64,000 nt of DNA. It comes from Bin87 sp965203195 (GTDB lineage Bacteria; Chloroflexota; Dehalococcoidia; Lucifugimonadales; UBA3495). Within the stretch, counting starts at the first letter, position 1; each line of letters opens with the position of its first letter. Under the pieces are notes generated by a model. The model worked only from the letters and a program-made list of their open reading frames with translations. It ran no database searches and was not told where the DNA came from. Location: NCBI GenBank assembly GCA_965203195.1, contig OZ241860.1, positions 1,302,001-1,366,000 of the forward strand, read 5' to 3'. Below are positions 45,263 to 54,386 of this stretch, in pieces. Both the position numbers and the translations under genes were made by a program.

Positions 45263-46237
45263 TTGATCCGCCAGCAAGCGCCGCCCGCCGCCGGCCCGGT
45301 GCTGGCCTTGGCCGGCGGCGTCGGCGGCGCCAAACTGGCCCTGGGACTGGCCAAAATCCTGCCCCCCGACCGGCTGGTCATCGTGGTCAATACCGGCGAC
45401 GACGACCAGTTCCATGGCCTGCACATCGCCCCCGACCTGGACACGATGACCTACACCCTGTCCGGCCTGTACAACCCCGAAACGGGCTGGGGCATCGCCG
45501 GCGATACCTTTGAGACGCTGGCAATGCTCAACCGGCTGGGCGCGGACACCTGGTTCAACCTGGGCGACCGCGATTTCGCGATGCACATCCGCCGCACCGA
45601 ACTGCTGCGCCGGGGACTGTCCCTGTCCGAAGTCACCGCCCGCCTCACCGCCCGGCTGGGCATCGCTCACGCCATCGTCCCTATGAGCGACCAGCCCGTG
45701 CGGACCACGCTGGCAACCGAAGCCGGCGAACTGGCGATGCAGGAGTACTTCGTCCGCCATCGGGCTGCGCCGCCGGTGCGTTCCATCCGGTACGACGGCG
45801 CGGAACAGGCGTTGCCATCCCCGGCCTTCGCCGCCGCGCTGCAAGGGGCGGCGACCATCGTCATCTGCCCGTCCAACCCTTATTTAAGCGTGGCGCCGAT
45901 ACTGGCCATCCCCGGCGTGCGGGACGCCATCGCCCGCCATCATGCCCCCCGCATCGCCGTCAGCCCCATCGTCGGCGGCGACGCCGTGCGCGGGCCGGCC
46001 GGCAAAATTATGGCGGAACTGGGCGCCGAGGTCTCCGCCGCCGGCATCGCCCGCGCCTACGCCGGCATCTGCGATACCCTGGTGATCGACACCCAAGACG
46101 CTCCGCTGGCCGACGCCGTGCGCGCCGCCGGCGTTGCGCCCGCCGTAGCGGACACTATAATGCACGCCGACGACGATAAAATTGCGCTGGCGCGGACGGT
46201 CTTGCGGCTGGCCGCCCGGAGAGAGGAAGCCGGATGA
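45263..46237 (+). CDS. cofD: 2-phospho-L-lactate transferase CofD
   Basis: CofD transfers the phospholactyl (or phosphoenolpyruvyl) group to Fo, giving F420-0 or its dehydro form. The 324-residue protein shows ALAGGVGGAKLALGLA, NTGDDDQFHGLHIAPDLDT and FNLGDRDFAMH, all family hallmarks. It starts with TTG at 45263, with GAGGAG about 10 bases upstream; no ATG or GTG fits the conserved N-terminus. The ATGA overlap at its end couples it to cofC. Confidence 0.94.
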   Translation: MIRQQAPPAAGPVLALAGGVGGAKLALGLAKILPPDRLVIVVNTGDDDQFHGLHIAPDLDTMTYTLSGLYNPETGWGIAGDTFETLAMLNRLGADTWFNLGDRDFAMHIRRTELLRRGLSLSEVTARLTARLGIAHAIVPMSDQPVRTTLATEAGELAMQEYFVRHRAAPPVRSIRYDGAEQALPSPAFAAALQGAATIVICPSNPYLSVAPILAIPGVRDAIARHHAPRIAVSPIVGGDAVRGPAGKIMAELGAEVSAAGIARAYAGICDTLVIDTQDAPLADAVRAAGVAPAVADTIMHADDDKIALARTVLRLAARREEAG

Positions 46238-46929
46238 CGCCGGAAAACGATCGCCAGGGCCACCCCAGGGTGGTGCCGGTAGTGCCGATGAAACCGCTGT
46301 CGGAATGCAAAACGCGCCTGTCCCGGATAATGGGCCCGCAGGAACGCGCCGACCTGACCATGGGTATGCTGCGCCGCACGCTGCTGGCAATCCGGGGCGC
46401 CGACGCCGACCCTTTCTGGGTCGTGGGCGGCGACGAACGCATCCGCAACCTGGCCCGCACCCTGGGCGCCACCTGGATGGAGGACCTGGGCCGCAACCTC
46501 AACGATACCGTCACCCGCACCTTCGAAAGCGCCCGTCTGCGCGGCGTATCCGCCCTGTACCTGCCGGGCGACCTGCCCTTTATCAAGCCGGCCGATATTC
46601 ACCAGCTGGTACGCAGCGCCGAACACCAGCACAATGTAACCCTGTCCCCCGCCCGGCGGGACGGCGGCACCAACGCCATCCTGGTGCCTTACGATCTGAT
46701 ACCTTACTTCCGCCCCGAACTGGGCAGCAACAGCTTCCGCAAGCACGTAGGCACCGCCGCGCGAATGGGCGTGTCGGTGGCCTTCTACTACAGCTCCGGC
46801 ATGGGATTTGACCTGGACGACGGGTCGGATTTGGAGGAATACGAACATATGGAACCGGGTCTGCTGGAACGCCTGCTGGGCCGCCCGCCCTCCCGCCGCC
46901 CGGACTATGCCGCAGGATTGAGACGATGA
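46234..46929 (+). CDS. cofC: 2-phospho-L-lactate (phosphoenolpyruvate) guanylyltransferase CofC
   Basis: CofC (FbiD in mycobacteria) makes the GTP-activated lactyl- or enolpyruvyl-phosphate used by CofD. The 231-residue protein begins with VVPVVPMKPLSECKTRLSRI, the nucleotide-binding start, and has YLPGDLPFIKPADIHQL and GGTNAILVPYDLIPY, both typical. The start overlaps cofD by ATGA and the stop overlaps the next gene the same way, so all five genes form one tightly coupled operon. CofE, which adds glutamates, is not in the window. Confidence 0.92.
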   Translation: MTPENDRQGHPRVVPVVPMKPLSECKTRLSRIMGPQERADLTMGMLRRTLLAIRGADADPFWVVGGDERIRNLARTLGATWMEDLGRNLNDTVTRTFESARLRGVSALYLPGDLPFIKPADIHQLVRSAEHQHNVTLSPARRDGGTNAILVPYDLIPYFRPELGSNSFRKHVGTAARMGVSVAFYYSSGMGFDLDDGSDLEEYEHMEPGLLERLLGRPPSRRPDYAAGLRR

Positions 46930-48002
46930 CCAACGCCCCCACTGCCATTGACGCTGCCAGCGATAACGCCACCGACAACAATAGCGACAACGCCCCCACT
47001 GCTACTGTTGCCTCGCCGTCCGGCCGGGTGCAGCTGGGTTGTCTGTTGCCCACCCGTGGCCTGCTGCTGGCCGACCGCAAGCCCACCGACGCCGAATCCG
47101 TGCTCCGCCTGGCCGCTTGGGCCGAGGCCGCCGGTATGGACTCCGTATGGGTGGGCGACAGCCTGACCGCCAAGCCCCGCCTGGAAGCGATGACCACCCT
47201 GGCCGCCATCGCCGCCCGCACCACCCGCGTCCGGCTGGGCACGGCGGTTATGCTGATGGCCCTCCGGCATCCCACGCTGCTGGCGCAGATGGCCGGCACC
47301 GTGGACCTCATTTCCGGCGGGCGTCTCCAACTGGGCGTGGGCGTGGGCGGCGCCTTCAACGCCATGCAACAGGCCGAATGGCGCAACGCCGGCGTCAACC
47401 GGCGCACCCGCGCCCGCCGTTTGGAGGAAATGCTGCAAGTCGTCAAGGGGCTTAATTCCGGGCAGCCTTTCACCTTCCACGGGACGCACTTCCAACTGGA
47501 CGAGGTGGTGATGGAACCCGCGCCGGCCCAGCCCGGCGGCGTCCCCGTCTATCTGGGCGTCCACTGGCACGGGCGCGGCGACGGCCAGGGCGCCCGCCGG
47601 GAACAACAGGCCCGTCGGGCCGCCCGCCTCGCCGACGGCGTCATCTCCATATCCGCCACGCCGCCCGAATTCACGGAACTGATGGACACCGTGCGCGGCT
47701 ACTGCCCCGAATATGGCCGCAATCCCGACCATATGGCGGCGGTAATGTATCTTACCGTCAACCTGGACAACGATGTGGCGCGCGCCGAAGCGGAGGCCAA
47801 CGACTGGCTGCTGGGCTACTACGGCGCCAACATCTGGGGCGACCTCTGGGGCCCCTTCGGCGACCCCGAGCGGGTGCGGGAACGCATCCACGCCTACGCC
47901 GCCGCCGGCGCCCAACAGATTGTGGTGCGCTTCGCATCCTACCGCCAGGAGGAACAGATGCAAACCTTCCTGGAGCAGGTAGCCCCCGACTTCCGCGCCT
48001 GA
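46926..48002 (+). CDS. Luciferase-like (LLM class) flavin/F420-dependent oxidoreductase
   Basis: The 358-residue protein is a bacterial-luciferase-like TIM barrel: LGCLLPTRGLLLADRKPTDA near the N-terminus, WAEAAGMDSVWVGDSLTAKP, AARTTRVRLGTAVMLMALRH and GRLQLGVGVGGAFNAM. Its ATGA overlap with cofC puts it in the F420 operon, so F420 rather than FMN is the likely cofactor. The substrate is unknown. The first 33 residues are an Asn/Asp/Thr-rich low-complexity leader, and Met codons near the barrel start are absent, so I keep ATG 46926. Confidence 0.9.
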   Translation: MTNAPTAIDAASDNATDNNSDNAPTATVASPSGRVQLGCLLPTRGLLLADRKPTDAESVLRLAAWAEAAGMDSVWVGDSLTAKPRLEAMTTLAAIAARTTRVRLGTAVMLMALRHPTLLAQMAGTVDLISGGRLQLGVGVGGAFNAMQQAEWRNAGVNRRTRARRLEEMLQVVKGLNSGQPFTFHGTHFQLDEVVMEPAPAQPGGVPVYLGVHWHGRGDGQGARREQQARRAARLADGVISISATPPEFTELMDTVRGYCPEYGRNPDHMAAVMYLTVNLDNDVARAEAEANDWLLGYYGANIWGDLWGPFGDPERVRERIHAYAAAGAQQIVVRFASYRQEEQMQTFLEQVAPDFRA

Positions 48003-48011
48003 AAACAGACC

Positions 48012-48050
48012 CCCGAGGTAGCCCTGTGTATCCCGAGGTAGCCCCGTGTA
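48012..48050 (+). repeat. 20-bp tandem duplication of a ribosome site and start codon
   Basis: The sequence cccgaggtagccctgtgta (48012-48030) is repeated as cccgaggtagccccgtgta (48032-48050), with one change. Each copy holds GAGG followed by GTG. Only the second GTG (48046) is in frame with the FabI-like gene; the first would read another frame. Confidence 0.7.
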
Positions 48051-48822
48051 CCCCATTGACCTGACCGGACACAACGCCGTCGTCTTTGGCGTCGCCAACG
48101 ACCGCAGCATCGCCTGGGCCATCGCCCGCGCCCTGGCCGCCGCCGGCGCCCGCATCGCCCTGACCTACCAGAACGACCGTCTCAAAGCCCGTGTGGCCCG
48201 GCTGGCCGACACCCTGGACAATGCCCTCATCCTGCCCTGCGACGCCGCCGATGACGCCCAAATCGCGACGGTGTTCGCCCGCTTGCAGGACGAAATGGGC
48301 GGCGCGCTGTCCACGCTGGTGCATAGCATCGCCTTCGCCAACCGGGCGGATCTGGCCGGCCGCCTGGCCGATACGGAACGCGACGGCTTCCGGGTGGCGC
48401 TGGAAATCAGCGCCTTTACCCTGCTGCCTATGCTGCGCCACGCCGCCCCGCTGATGACCGCCGGCGGCAGCGTCATCGCCATGACCTTCCACGCCGCCAG
48501 CCGCGTCTATCCGGGCTACAATGTGATGGGCACGGCCAAGGCCGCCCTGGAACAGGAAGTGCGGCAGCTGGCCCACGAATACGGCGGCCACGGCATCAGG
48601 GTCAATGCCATATCGGCCGGCCCCGTGGACACCCTGGCGGCCCGGGGCATCAGCGGCTTCCTGGATCTGAAGCGTACCCACGCCGAACGGGCGCCGCTGC
48701 AACGGAACATCACCGCCGACGAGGTCGGCAAGACCGCCCTGTTCCTGGCCAGCGACCTGTCATCGGGCATCACCGGCGCCATCCTCCCGGTGGACGCCGG
48801 CTACCATATTATGGCGGTGTAG
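48046..48822 (+). CDS. fabI: FabI-like enoyl-ACP reductase (SDR superfamily)
   Basis: FabI reduces the double bond of enoyl-ACP with NAD(P)H in fatty acid synthesis. The 258-residue protein has the divergent SDR cofactor motif GVANDRSIAWAIA and the FabI catalytic pattern YPGYNVMGTAKAALE (Tyr-x6-Lys). It ends LSSGITGAILPVDAGYHIMA. The active site normally includes a second Tyr just before Pro-Gly-Tyr, and it is present. Some segments (MTFHAASRVYPGY) differ from ordinary FabI (LTYLG...), so a specialised reductase is possible. The start is GTG within the duplicated leader. It follows the LLM gene by 43 bases. Confidence 0.82.
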   Translation: MYPIDLTGHNAVVFGVANDRSIAWAIARALAAAGARIALTYQNDRLKARVARLADTLDNALILPCDAADDAQIATVFARLQDEMGGALSTLVHSIAFANRADLAGRLADTERDGFRVALEISAFTLLPMLRHAAPLMTAGGSVIAMTFHAASRVYPGYNVMGTAKAALEQEVRQLAHEYGGHGIRVNAISAGPVDTLAARGISGFLDLKRTHAERAPLQRNITADEVGKTALFLASDLSSGITGAILPVDAGYHIMAV

Positions 48823-48861
48823 CGTAGCGCGCGCCACCTCACCGCAATCCCGGTTCGTCGT

Positions 48862-49665
48862 TCATTCCCCGGCCGGGACGGCGAAACCGCCGCCCTGAAT
48901 GCCCTCCAGCTGCTGCCGGTCCGCCGCCGCCTTTTCCTTCAAGCCCAGCGCCGCGTAGGCTTTGGCGCGTTGCGCCCACGCTTCCCGGTAGCGCGGGTCC
49001 AGGGCAATCGCCTTGGTGAACTGGTCCACCGCCTCTCGGATGCGCCCCTGCTGGAACAGTGCTATCCCGCTTTCGGTCATCCCCGCCGCCGTAAGCGGGC
49101 GCGTGATCTGCAACGGCATTGCGGAGAAAGCCGGCGGGGGTTCTGCGTCCCCGGCTTCCGGGGACGCCACCTGGGTGCCTACGCCGGCCGGTTCCGCGCT
49201 TTTCTCCGCCGCCGGCGCCTCGGCGGCAGTGGCCATGGCGCCGGCCGGCTCGGCGCTGGAGCGCACGCCGGCAGCCGACGAAGCCAGCGTCGGTTCGGGA
49301 GTCTCCACAGCGGCCTCGCCGGCGGTTTCGGTAGCCGCATACGGGCGCGTCAGCTCCCAGCCGCAGTTGGTGCAGAAGCTGGGGCCGGGTTCGTGGCTAT
49401 GCTGGCAGCGTGGGCAGGATACGGCAGTATCGGCTTCCCCCTCGGCGGCCACCGGACGGCGGGATGGCATAAACACCAGCGCCACCATAGGCGCCATGCA
49501 CAGGATGGTCACCGGAGGGGGCAATGCGGCAATGGCATAAACCGCCACTGCGGGAATGGCCGCCGCGCCCGCCCACAGCAGGATGTTGCGCCCCTTGTTG
49601 CGCGCCAGTCGCGCCGTCCACAGGACAACGAACAGCGCCGATAAAACCTGTAGGATTATGTCCAT
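48862..49665 (-). CDS. Membrane protein with zinc ribbon and TPR repeats
   Basis: The 267-residue protein has two N-terminal helices (about 3-20 and 28-66), then a zinc ribbon (CPRC at 84-87 and CTNC at 98-101). A long Ala/Glu/Pro linker follows, then a TPR pair near the C-terminus (GIALFQQGRIREAVDQFTKA, then YREAWAQRAKAYAALGLKEK). The zinc ribbon and TPR should face the cytosol and mediate protein contact. The role is unknown. I start at 49665 (MDIILQVLSALF), the first Met before the helix; no strong ribosome site is seen. Confidence 0.7.
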   Translation of the reverse strand: MDIILQVLSALFVVLWTARLARNKGRNILLWAGAAAIPAVAVYAIAALPPPVTILCMAPMVALVFMPSRRPVAAEGEADTAVSCPRCQHSHEPGPSFCTNCGWELTRPYAATETAGEAAVETPEPTLASSAAGVRSSAEPAGAMATAAEAPAAEKSAEPAGVGTQVASPEAGDAEPPPAFSAMPLQITRPLTAAGMTESGIALFQQGRIREAVDQFTKAIALDPRYREAWAQRAKAYAALGLKEKAAADRQQLEGIQGGGFAVPAGE

Positions 49666-49778
49666 AGCTGACCCGCCGCCGGTTAGTCTTGCGCCCATTA
49701 TACCCGTATTGTCGCTGATTGGGCAAATGCCCGGCGCAAGGCGTATTTCCGCGCCACCCGGCATAGGATTTTTCGGGG

Positions 49779-50666
49779 CGTGTCGCCAAACCGCCCGCCA
49801 TTCCGGCGCCGCGCCCCATCCGCCCGCCGGATTTTAAAATTCGCCGCCATTTATGACACCCGCCCCCTTGCGCCCTGAACATCAGTACTGCTAACCTCAA
49901 ACACGGATGCGGCAACCCGCCCGGCGACCCGGGGACAGCTGCCCCGACCGCCATCCGCCACAGCCCCGGCGCGGACGCGCGCCCGGCGCCAAAACGGACC
50001 CCGCAATGCCCAATCCAATCCGAAATCGACGTCGTACCACCATCGGGGAACAACCTTCGGGCTAACCAAACGGGCCTCCAGGAAACGGCCTAACCCTTTG
50101 TCGGAACCCAATTTCAGCTGGTCCTGCTTCGTCGCTGTGTGTATCATACGGCCCGTGTAGTTCTGTGCCAGCCAGCGGGTGTCACCACCGCCCCGTGCCG
50201 GGCTGTCGGCCCTCAAAAGCTGCCGTTCCGGGACACGGAAAACTAGGACGAAACTCACGCGTTACGCTCTCAGGCCGTAGCGCCGACAACCTGGAACCCC
50301 AAGGCCCGCCCGAGCCTTCCCCGATGCCATCAATTCGCCAACTGCCACTTACCAACTGCCAATCGCCCACCCACCGGAAAGGAGCCGACTTCCCATGACA
50401 ACTGCCCTGCCCCCAACTGCCCGCCCGCCGCCCGCCGGAACCGCCCTGGTAACCGCAATATCCACGCCAATCAAGGAGCGCCAGTGAATTAAGTCCCCTC
50501 GCGTCGCCAAGCGCATTTTGCCGTCGCCAACGGCGGCATAACATAACCCCCGTCAGTCCGGTGCAAGCCGGCATCCGGGCATCTTCCCCGCCGGCTGCTC
50601 CGCAGCAACAGGCGCTTGCCCCGGATTCCGGCCCCTCCCGGACTGGCGGGCGATTTCACGACGCCC
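49779..50666 (-). repeat. Large dispersed non-coding repeat, copy B (inverted relative to copy A)
   Basis: Read on the minus strand from 50666 to 49779, this matches 18998-19962 in order over its full length. Copy B lacks about 45 bases present at 19455-19500 of copy A, differs strongly over about 60 bases near 50460-50510, and has one- and two-base indels (for example in gtttggttagcccg) that break any common frame. The block around 50115-50190 (cagctggtcctgcttcgtcg to ggtgtcaccaccgccccgtg) is nearly identical in both copies. It lies between the zinc-ribbon/TPR gene and pdxS. Confidence 0.7.
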
Positions 50667-50740
50667 CTGGCCAAAACGCTGCGTGTCATTGCCGCCGCCG
50701 CCGCGCTCCGAAAATACCCGCCCGGCCCCGGCCCCGGCAA

Positions 50741-50769
50741 TTGCTTACCCCGCCGCCGCCGGCTATAAT
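50741..50769 (+). promoter_or_regulatory. Promoter of pdxS
   Basis: TTGCTT (50741-50746), a 17-base spacer and a perfect TATAAT (50764-50769) lie 38 bases before the ATG of pdxS. Confidence 0.7.
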
Positions 50770-50806
50770 GGGTTGCGGCATCCCGCACTTCCAGGAGGCG
50801 CTTCCA

Positions 50807-51709
50807 ATGACGACTACCATCGCCGATGTGCTGACCGGCACTTTCACCGTGAAATCGGGCCACGCCCAGATGCTCAAGGGCGGCGTCATTATGGACGTAG
50901 TAACCCCCGAACAGGCCCGCATCGCCCAGGATGCCGGCGCCGTGGCCGTTATGGCCCTGGAACGCGTCCCCGCCGACATCCGCGCCGACGGCGGCGTCGC
51001 CCGCATGAGCGACCCCTCTATGATCCGCAAAATCATCGACGCCGTCTCCATCCCCGTAATGGCCAAATGCCGCATCGGACACTTCGTGGAAGCCCAAATC
51101 CTCCAGGCCCTCGGCGTGGACTATGTGGACGAATCCGAAGTGCTGACCCCCGCCGACGAAACCCACCACGTATGGAAACACGACTTTACCGTCCCCTTCG
51201 TCTGCGGCTGCCGCGACCTCGGCGAAGCCCTGCGGCGCATCTCCGAAGGCGCCGCTATGATCCGCACCAAGGGCGAAGCCGGCACCGGCGACGTGGTGGA
51301 AGCCGTCCGCCATATGCGCGCCGTCCAGGACGCCATCCGCAAACTCCGCAATATGCCCGACGACGAGCTGGTCGTGGAAGCCCGCGACCTGAAAGTCAGC
51401 CTCGACCTGCTCCAGCAGACCCGCGAGGAAGGCCGCCTGCCCGTAGTCAACTTCGCCGCCGGCGGCGTCGCTACCCCCGCCGACGCCGCCCTGATGATGC
51501 AGCTGGGCGCCGACGGCGTCTTTGTCGGCTCCGGCATCTTCAAATCCGGCGACCCGGCCCGCCGCGGCCACGCCATCGTCCAGGCCGTTACCCACTACAA
51601 CGACCCCCACATCCTGGCCGACGTTTCCCGCGACCTGGGCGAGCCGATGGTCGGCATTTCCGCCCGCTCCCTCCCCGTCGAAGAACTGCTGGCCGCCCGC
51701 AGCGTCTAG
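50807..51709 (+). CDS. pdxS: Pyridoxal 5'-phosphate synthase lyase subunit PdxS
   Basis: PdxS makes PLP from ribose 5-phosphate, glyceraldehyde 3-phosphate and ammonia delivered by PdxT. The 300-residue barrel has GGVIMDVVTPEQARIAQDAG, VPADIRADGGVARMSDP, IPVMAKCRIGHFVEAQIL with the catalytic Lys, and the phosphate site NFAAGGVATPADAALMMQLG. The ATG at 50807 follows AGGAGG. pdxT lies 140 bases downstream in the same direction. Confidence 0.97.
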   Translation: MTTTIADVLTGTFTVKSGHAQMLKGGVIMDVVTPEQARIAQDAGAVAVMALERVPADIRADGGVARMSDPSMIRKIIDAVSIPVMAKCRIGHFVEAQILQALGVDYVDESEVLTPADETHHVWKHDFTVPFVCGCRDLGEALRRISEGAAMIRTKGEAGTGDVVEAVRHMRAVQDAIRKLRNMPDDELVVEARDLKVSLDLLQQTREEGRLPVVNFAAGGVATPADAALMMQLGADGVFVGSGIFKSGDPARRGHAIVQAVTHYNDPHILADVSRDLGEPMVGISARSLPVEELLAARSV

Positions 51710-51780
51710 CCCCGCGCCGGCGCCGGCCGGGCAAATCCGCCGCCGCCCATCATCCACTACCTATCCGTCACCCGTCCATC

Positions 51781-51840
51781 ATCGGCAATCAGGCCATCGG
51801 CAACCGGGCCATCGGCAGTCAGGCCATCGGGCAATCGGAC
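51781..51840 (+). repeat. Four 15-bp tandem repeats before pdxT
   Basis: The unit atcggcaatcaggcc is repeated four times with small changes (atcggcaaccgggcc, atcggcagtcaggcc, atcgggcaatcggac), ending nine bases before the TTG start of pdxT. In the pdxT frame the repeats have no stop and would read as IGNQA-type units. Confidence 0.75.
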
Positions 51841-51849
51841 ATTTCGCAG

Positions 51850-52470
51850 TTGAAAATCGGAGTTCTGGCCGTACAGGGGGACTTTGCGGAGCATTGCCAC
51901 GTGCTCCGCAGCATCGGCGTCGCCCCCGCCGAAGTGCGCCTCCCCGCCCATCTGGACGGGCTGGACGGCCTCATCATCCCCGGCGGCGAAAGCACCACCC
52001 TCAGCCGCCTGATGTCCCTCTACGGCCTGCGGGAACCCGTGTCCGCAATGGCCGCCGCCGGCAAAGCCGTCTGGGGCACCTGCGCCGGTATGATTATGCT
52101 GGCCTCGGAAATCACCGAACAGGATCCCGTTCCCCTGGGCATTATGGATGTGGGCGTCCAGCGCAACGCCTTCGGACGCCAGGTGGATTCCTTTGAGCAG
52201 GACTTGCCCATCAGGGGCCTGGGCCGCGCCGGCTATCACGCCATCTTTATCCGCGCCCCGGTCATCATCCGCGTGGGCCGCGGCGTGGACGTGCTGGCCG
52301 CCCTGCCCGACGGCCGTCCCGTCGCCGTCCGCCAGGGCAACCTGCTGGCCACGGCCTTTCACCCCGAACTTACCGCCGACGCCCGCATCCACCGCTACTT
52401 TGCCGCCATGGCCGGCGGCCCGCCCTTTGACCCGGACGCGCCGCTGATTGACGCCCCGCGTGTCCGGTAG
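51850..52470 (+). CDS. pdxT: Pyridoxal 5'-phosphate synthase glutaminase subunit PdxT
   Basis: PdxT releases ammonia from glutamine for PdxS. The 206-residue protein begins KIGVLAVQGDFAEH, where homologues start. It has GLIIPGGESTT, the nucleophile Cys in VWGTCAGMIMLA and the His-Glu pair in FHPELT. The only suitable start is TTG at 51850; no ATG or GTG and no clear ribosome site lie in the repeat-rich leader, so translation may be weak or coupled. The length and active site are complete. Confidence 0.94.
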   Translation: MKIGVLAVQGDFAEHCHVLRSIGVAPAEVRLPAHLDGLDGLIIPGGESTTLSRLMSLYGLREPVSAMAAAGKAVWGTCAGMIMLASEITEQDPVPLGIMDVGVQRNAFGRQVDSFEQDLPIRGLGRAGYHAIFIRAPVIIRVGRGVDVLAALPDGRPVAVRQGNLLATAFHPELTADARIHRYFAAMAGGPPFDPDAPLIDAPRVR

Positions 52471-52605
52471 CCGCCAACCCGTCCCCACGCTATCCGCCAC
52501 CCACCACGCTATGACCGGCTGCCGCCCGCGCCGTTTATCCCGGCGCCGGCCCCCGCCCGGCATCCGGCCCCCGGCATCCCGCCCCCGGCATAAGGAGGGC
52601 ATCGT

Positions 52606-54285
52606 TTGGTAACAGTCGAACAGCTGCCCCAGGACGAATTGCAACAGCTGCTGGCGGCGCTGCCGCCGCGCATTCTGGAGACGCTGCGGGAACGGGAGAA
52701 CCTGGACGACCTGCTGGAAATCGTCCTGGACTTGGGCCGCGCCCCCGAAGCCCGCTTCACCGGCGGCGATGTCATCCTTTCCGAGGCCCCGGTGAGCCGG
52801 GACGACCTGTCCTACATTGTCGCCGGCATCGGCGATTTCGGCGGCGACAACCGCGCCGGCATGGAACGGACTTTGCACCGCATCTCGGCCATCCGCAACC
52901 GCAGCGGCAGTGTGGTCGGCATCACCTGCCGCGTGGGCCGCGCCGTGTTCGGCACCATCAAAATGATTGAGGATCTGGCCTACGGCGGCAAAAACATCCT
53001 GCTCCTGGGCCGCCCCGGCGTGGGCAAAACCACTATGCTCCGCGAAGTCGCCCGCGCCCTGGCCGACGAAGCCCGCAAACGCGTCATCATCGTGGACACC
53101 TCCAACGAAATCGCCGGCGACGGCGACATCCCGCATCCCGCCATCGGCCACGCCCGCCGGATGCAGGTGCCAACCCCCACCGAACAGCACGGCGTGATGA
53201 TCGAAGCCGTGGAAAACCATATGCCGCAGGTCATCATCATCGACGAAATGGGCACCACCCAGGAAGCCGCCGCCGCCCGCACTATCGCCGAACGCGGCGT
53301 CCAGCTGGTCGCCACCGCCCACGGCAATACCCTGGACAACCTGATTATGAACCCCACGCTGTCCGACCTCATCGGCGGCGTGCAGACGGTCACCCTGGGC
53401 GACCAGGAAGCCCGCTTTCGCGGCACCCAGAAATCCGTCCTGGAGCGCAAGGCCCCGCCTACCTTTGATGTGGTAGTGGAAATCCAGGATCGCAACGAGG
53501 TGGCGGTGCACGACGATGTGGCCGAAGTGGTTGACCAGTGGCTGCGCGGCTACGCGGTGGCCCCCGAAGTGCGCCGGATGAACGATGACGGCAGCATCAC
53601 CCGCGCCAGCGCCCCCCGGCCGAGCGAAGCCGGCCCGCCCCCCTGGGCCGCCGGCGAACTGCGCGGCGGCCGGCGCGCCGGCGGCAAATCGTCCCGCGCC
53701 CGCCGCGAACCGGACGCCTACGACCACTACCCGCCGGCCGCCTTCCACGACGCCCCCGACGCCGACGGCGACGCTTCCCGCCGCCTGGACACGCGCATAT
53801 TCCTGTTCGGCGTCAGCCGCGATAAAGTGGAAGCCGCCCTGAACCGGCGCGCCGCCCGGGCCGAAATCGTCAACGAACTGCGCCGCGCCAGCGTCCTGCT
53901 GACCACCAAAAATCATTACCGCCGCGGCAGCCAGCTGGTGCGCGTCGCCGAAAATCAGGGCATCCCGGTGTATGTGCTCCGCAAAAACACGATGCCTCAG
54001 GTTGACGAATTCCTGACCACTGTCGCCCGCGACCAGGGCATTGACCTGCCGCCGTCCCCCGACCGCCCGCGCCAGGACGAGGACGCCCCGGCCGCCGAAG
54101 CCGCCGCCCGCTCCGAAGCCGAGGCCGCCGCCCGCCGCGTCCTCGACGGCGAATTCAGCGTACAGCTGGAACCCCAGCGACCGTACATCCGCCGTCTCCA
54201 GCATATGCTGGCCCAGCAGTTCAACCTGGCATCCACCAGCCGGGGCCGCGACCCCGAGCGGGGCGTCTTGATCTACCGCCCCTAG
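52606..54285 (+). CDS. SpoIIIAA/Ycf45-like AAA ATPase with C-terminal R3H domain
   Basis: The 559-residue protein has an N-terminal domain (LPPRILETLRERENLDDLLE), an AAA core with Walker A GRPGVGKTTML and Walker B VIIIDEMGT, and an Ala/Arg/Gly linker (about 330-385). A KH-like region follows (TRIFLFGVSRDKVEAALNRR), then a C-terminal R3H motif (YIRRLQHMLAQQF). Relatives are chloroplast Ycf45 and the ATPase SpoIIIAA; R3H domains bind single-stranded nucleic acid. The role is unknown. The start is TTG at 52606 with an AAGGAGG site upstream. tmk follows after 100 bases. Confidence 0.88.
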   Translation: MVTVEQLPQDELQQLLAALPPRILETLRERENLDDLLEIVLDLGRAPEARFTGGDVILSEAPVSRDDLSYIVAGIGDFGGDNRAGMERTLHRISAIRNRSGSVVGITCRVGRAVFGTIKMIEDLAYGGKNILLLGRPGVGKTTMLREVARALADEARKRVIIVDTSNEIAGDGDIPHPAIGHARRMQVPTPTEQHGVMIEAVENHMPQVIIIDEMGTTQEAAAARTIAERGVQLVATAHGNTLDNLIMNPTLSDLIGGVQTVTLGDQEARFRGTQKSVLERKAPPTFDVVVEIQDRNEVAVHDDVAEVVDQWLRGYAVAPEVRRMNDDGSITRASAPRPSEAGPPPWAAGELRGGRRAGGKSSRARREPDAYDHYPPAAFHDAPDADGDASRRLDTRIFLFGVSRDKVEAALNRRAARAEIVNELRRASVLLTTKNHYRRGSQLVRVAENQGIPVYVLRKNTMPQVDEFLTTVARDQGIDLPPSPDRPRQDEDAPAAEAAARSEAEAAARRVLDGEFSVQLEPQRPYIRRLQHMLAQQFNLASTSRGRDPERGVLIYRP

Positions 54286-54386
54286 TCCGGTCGTTTTGCC
54301 CCAAACCGGCATCACCGCAAACGCCGGCGCCGGGGCCGCCACCGCTACCCTTCGCCGCCAAACTCGCCGCCATTCGGGGCCACGAT

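Noticed and set aside
51780..51840. The 15-bp repeats before pdxT as a CRISPR array
   Set aside because: The units are contiguous without spacers; it is a simple tandem repeat.
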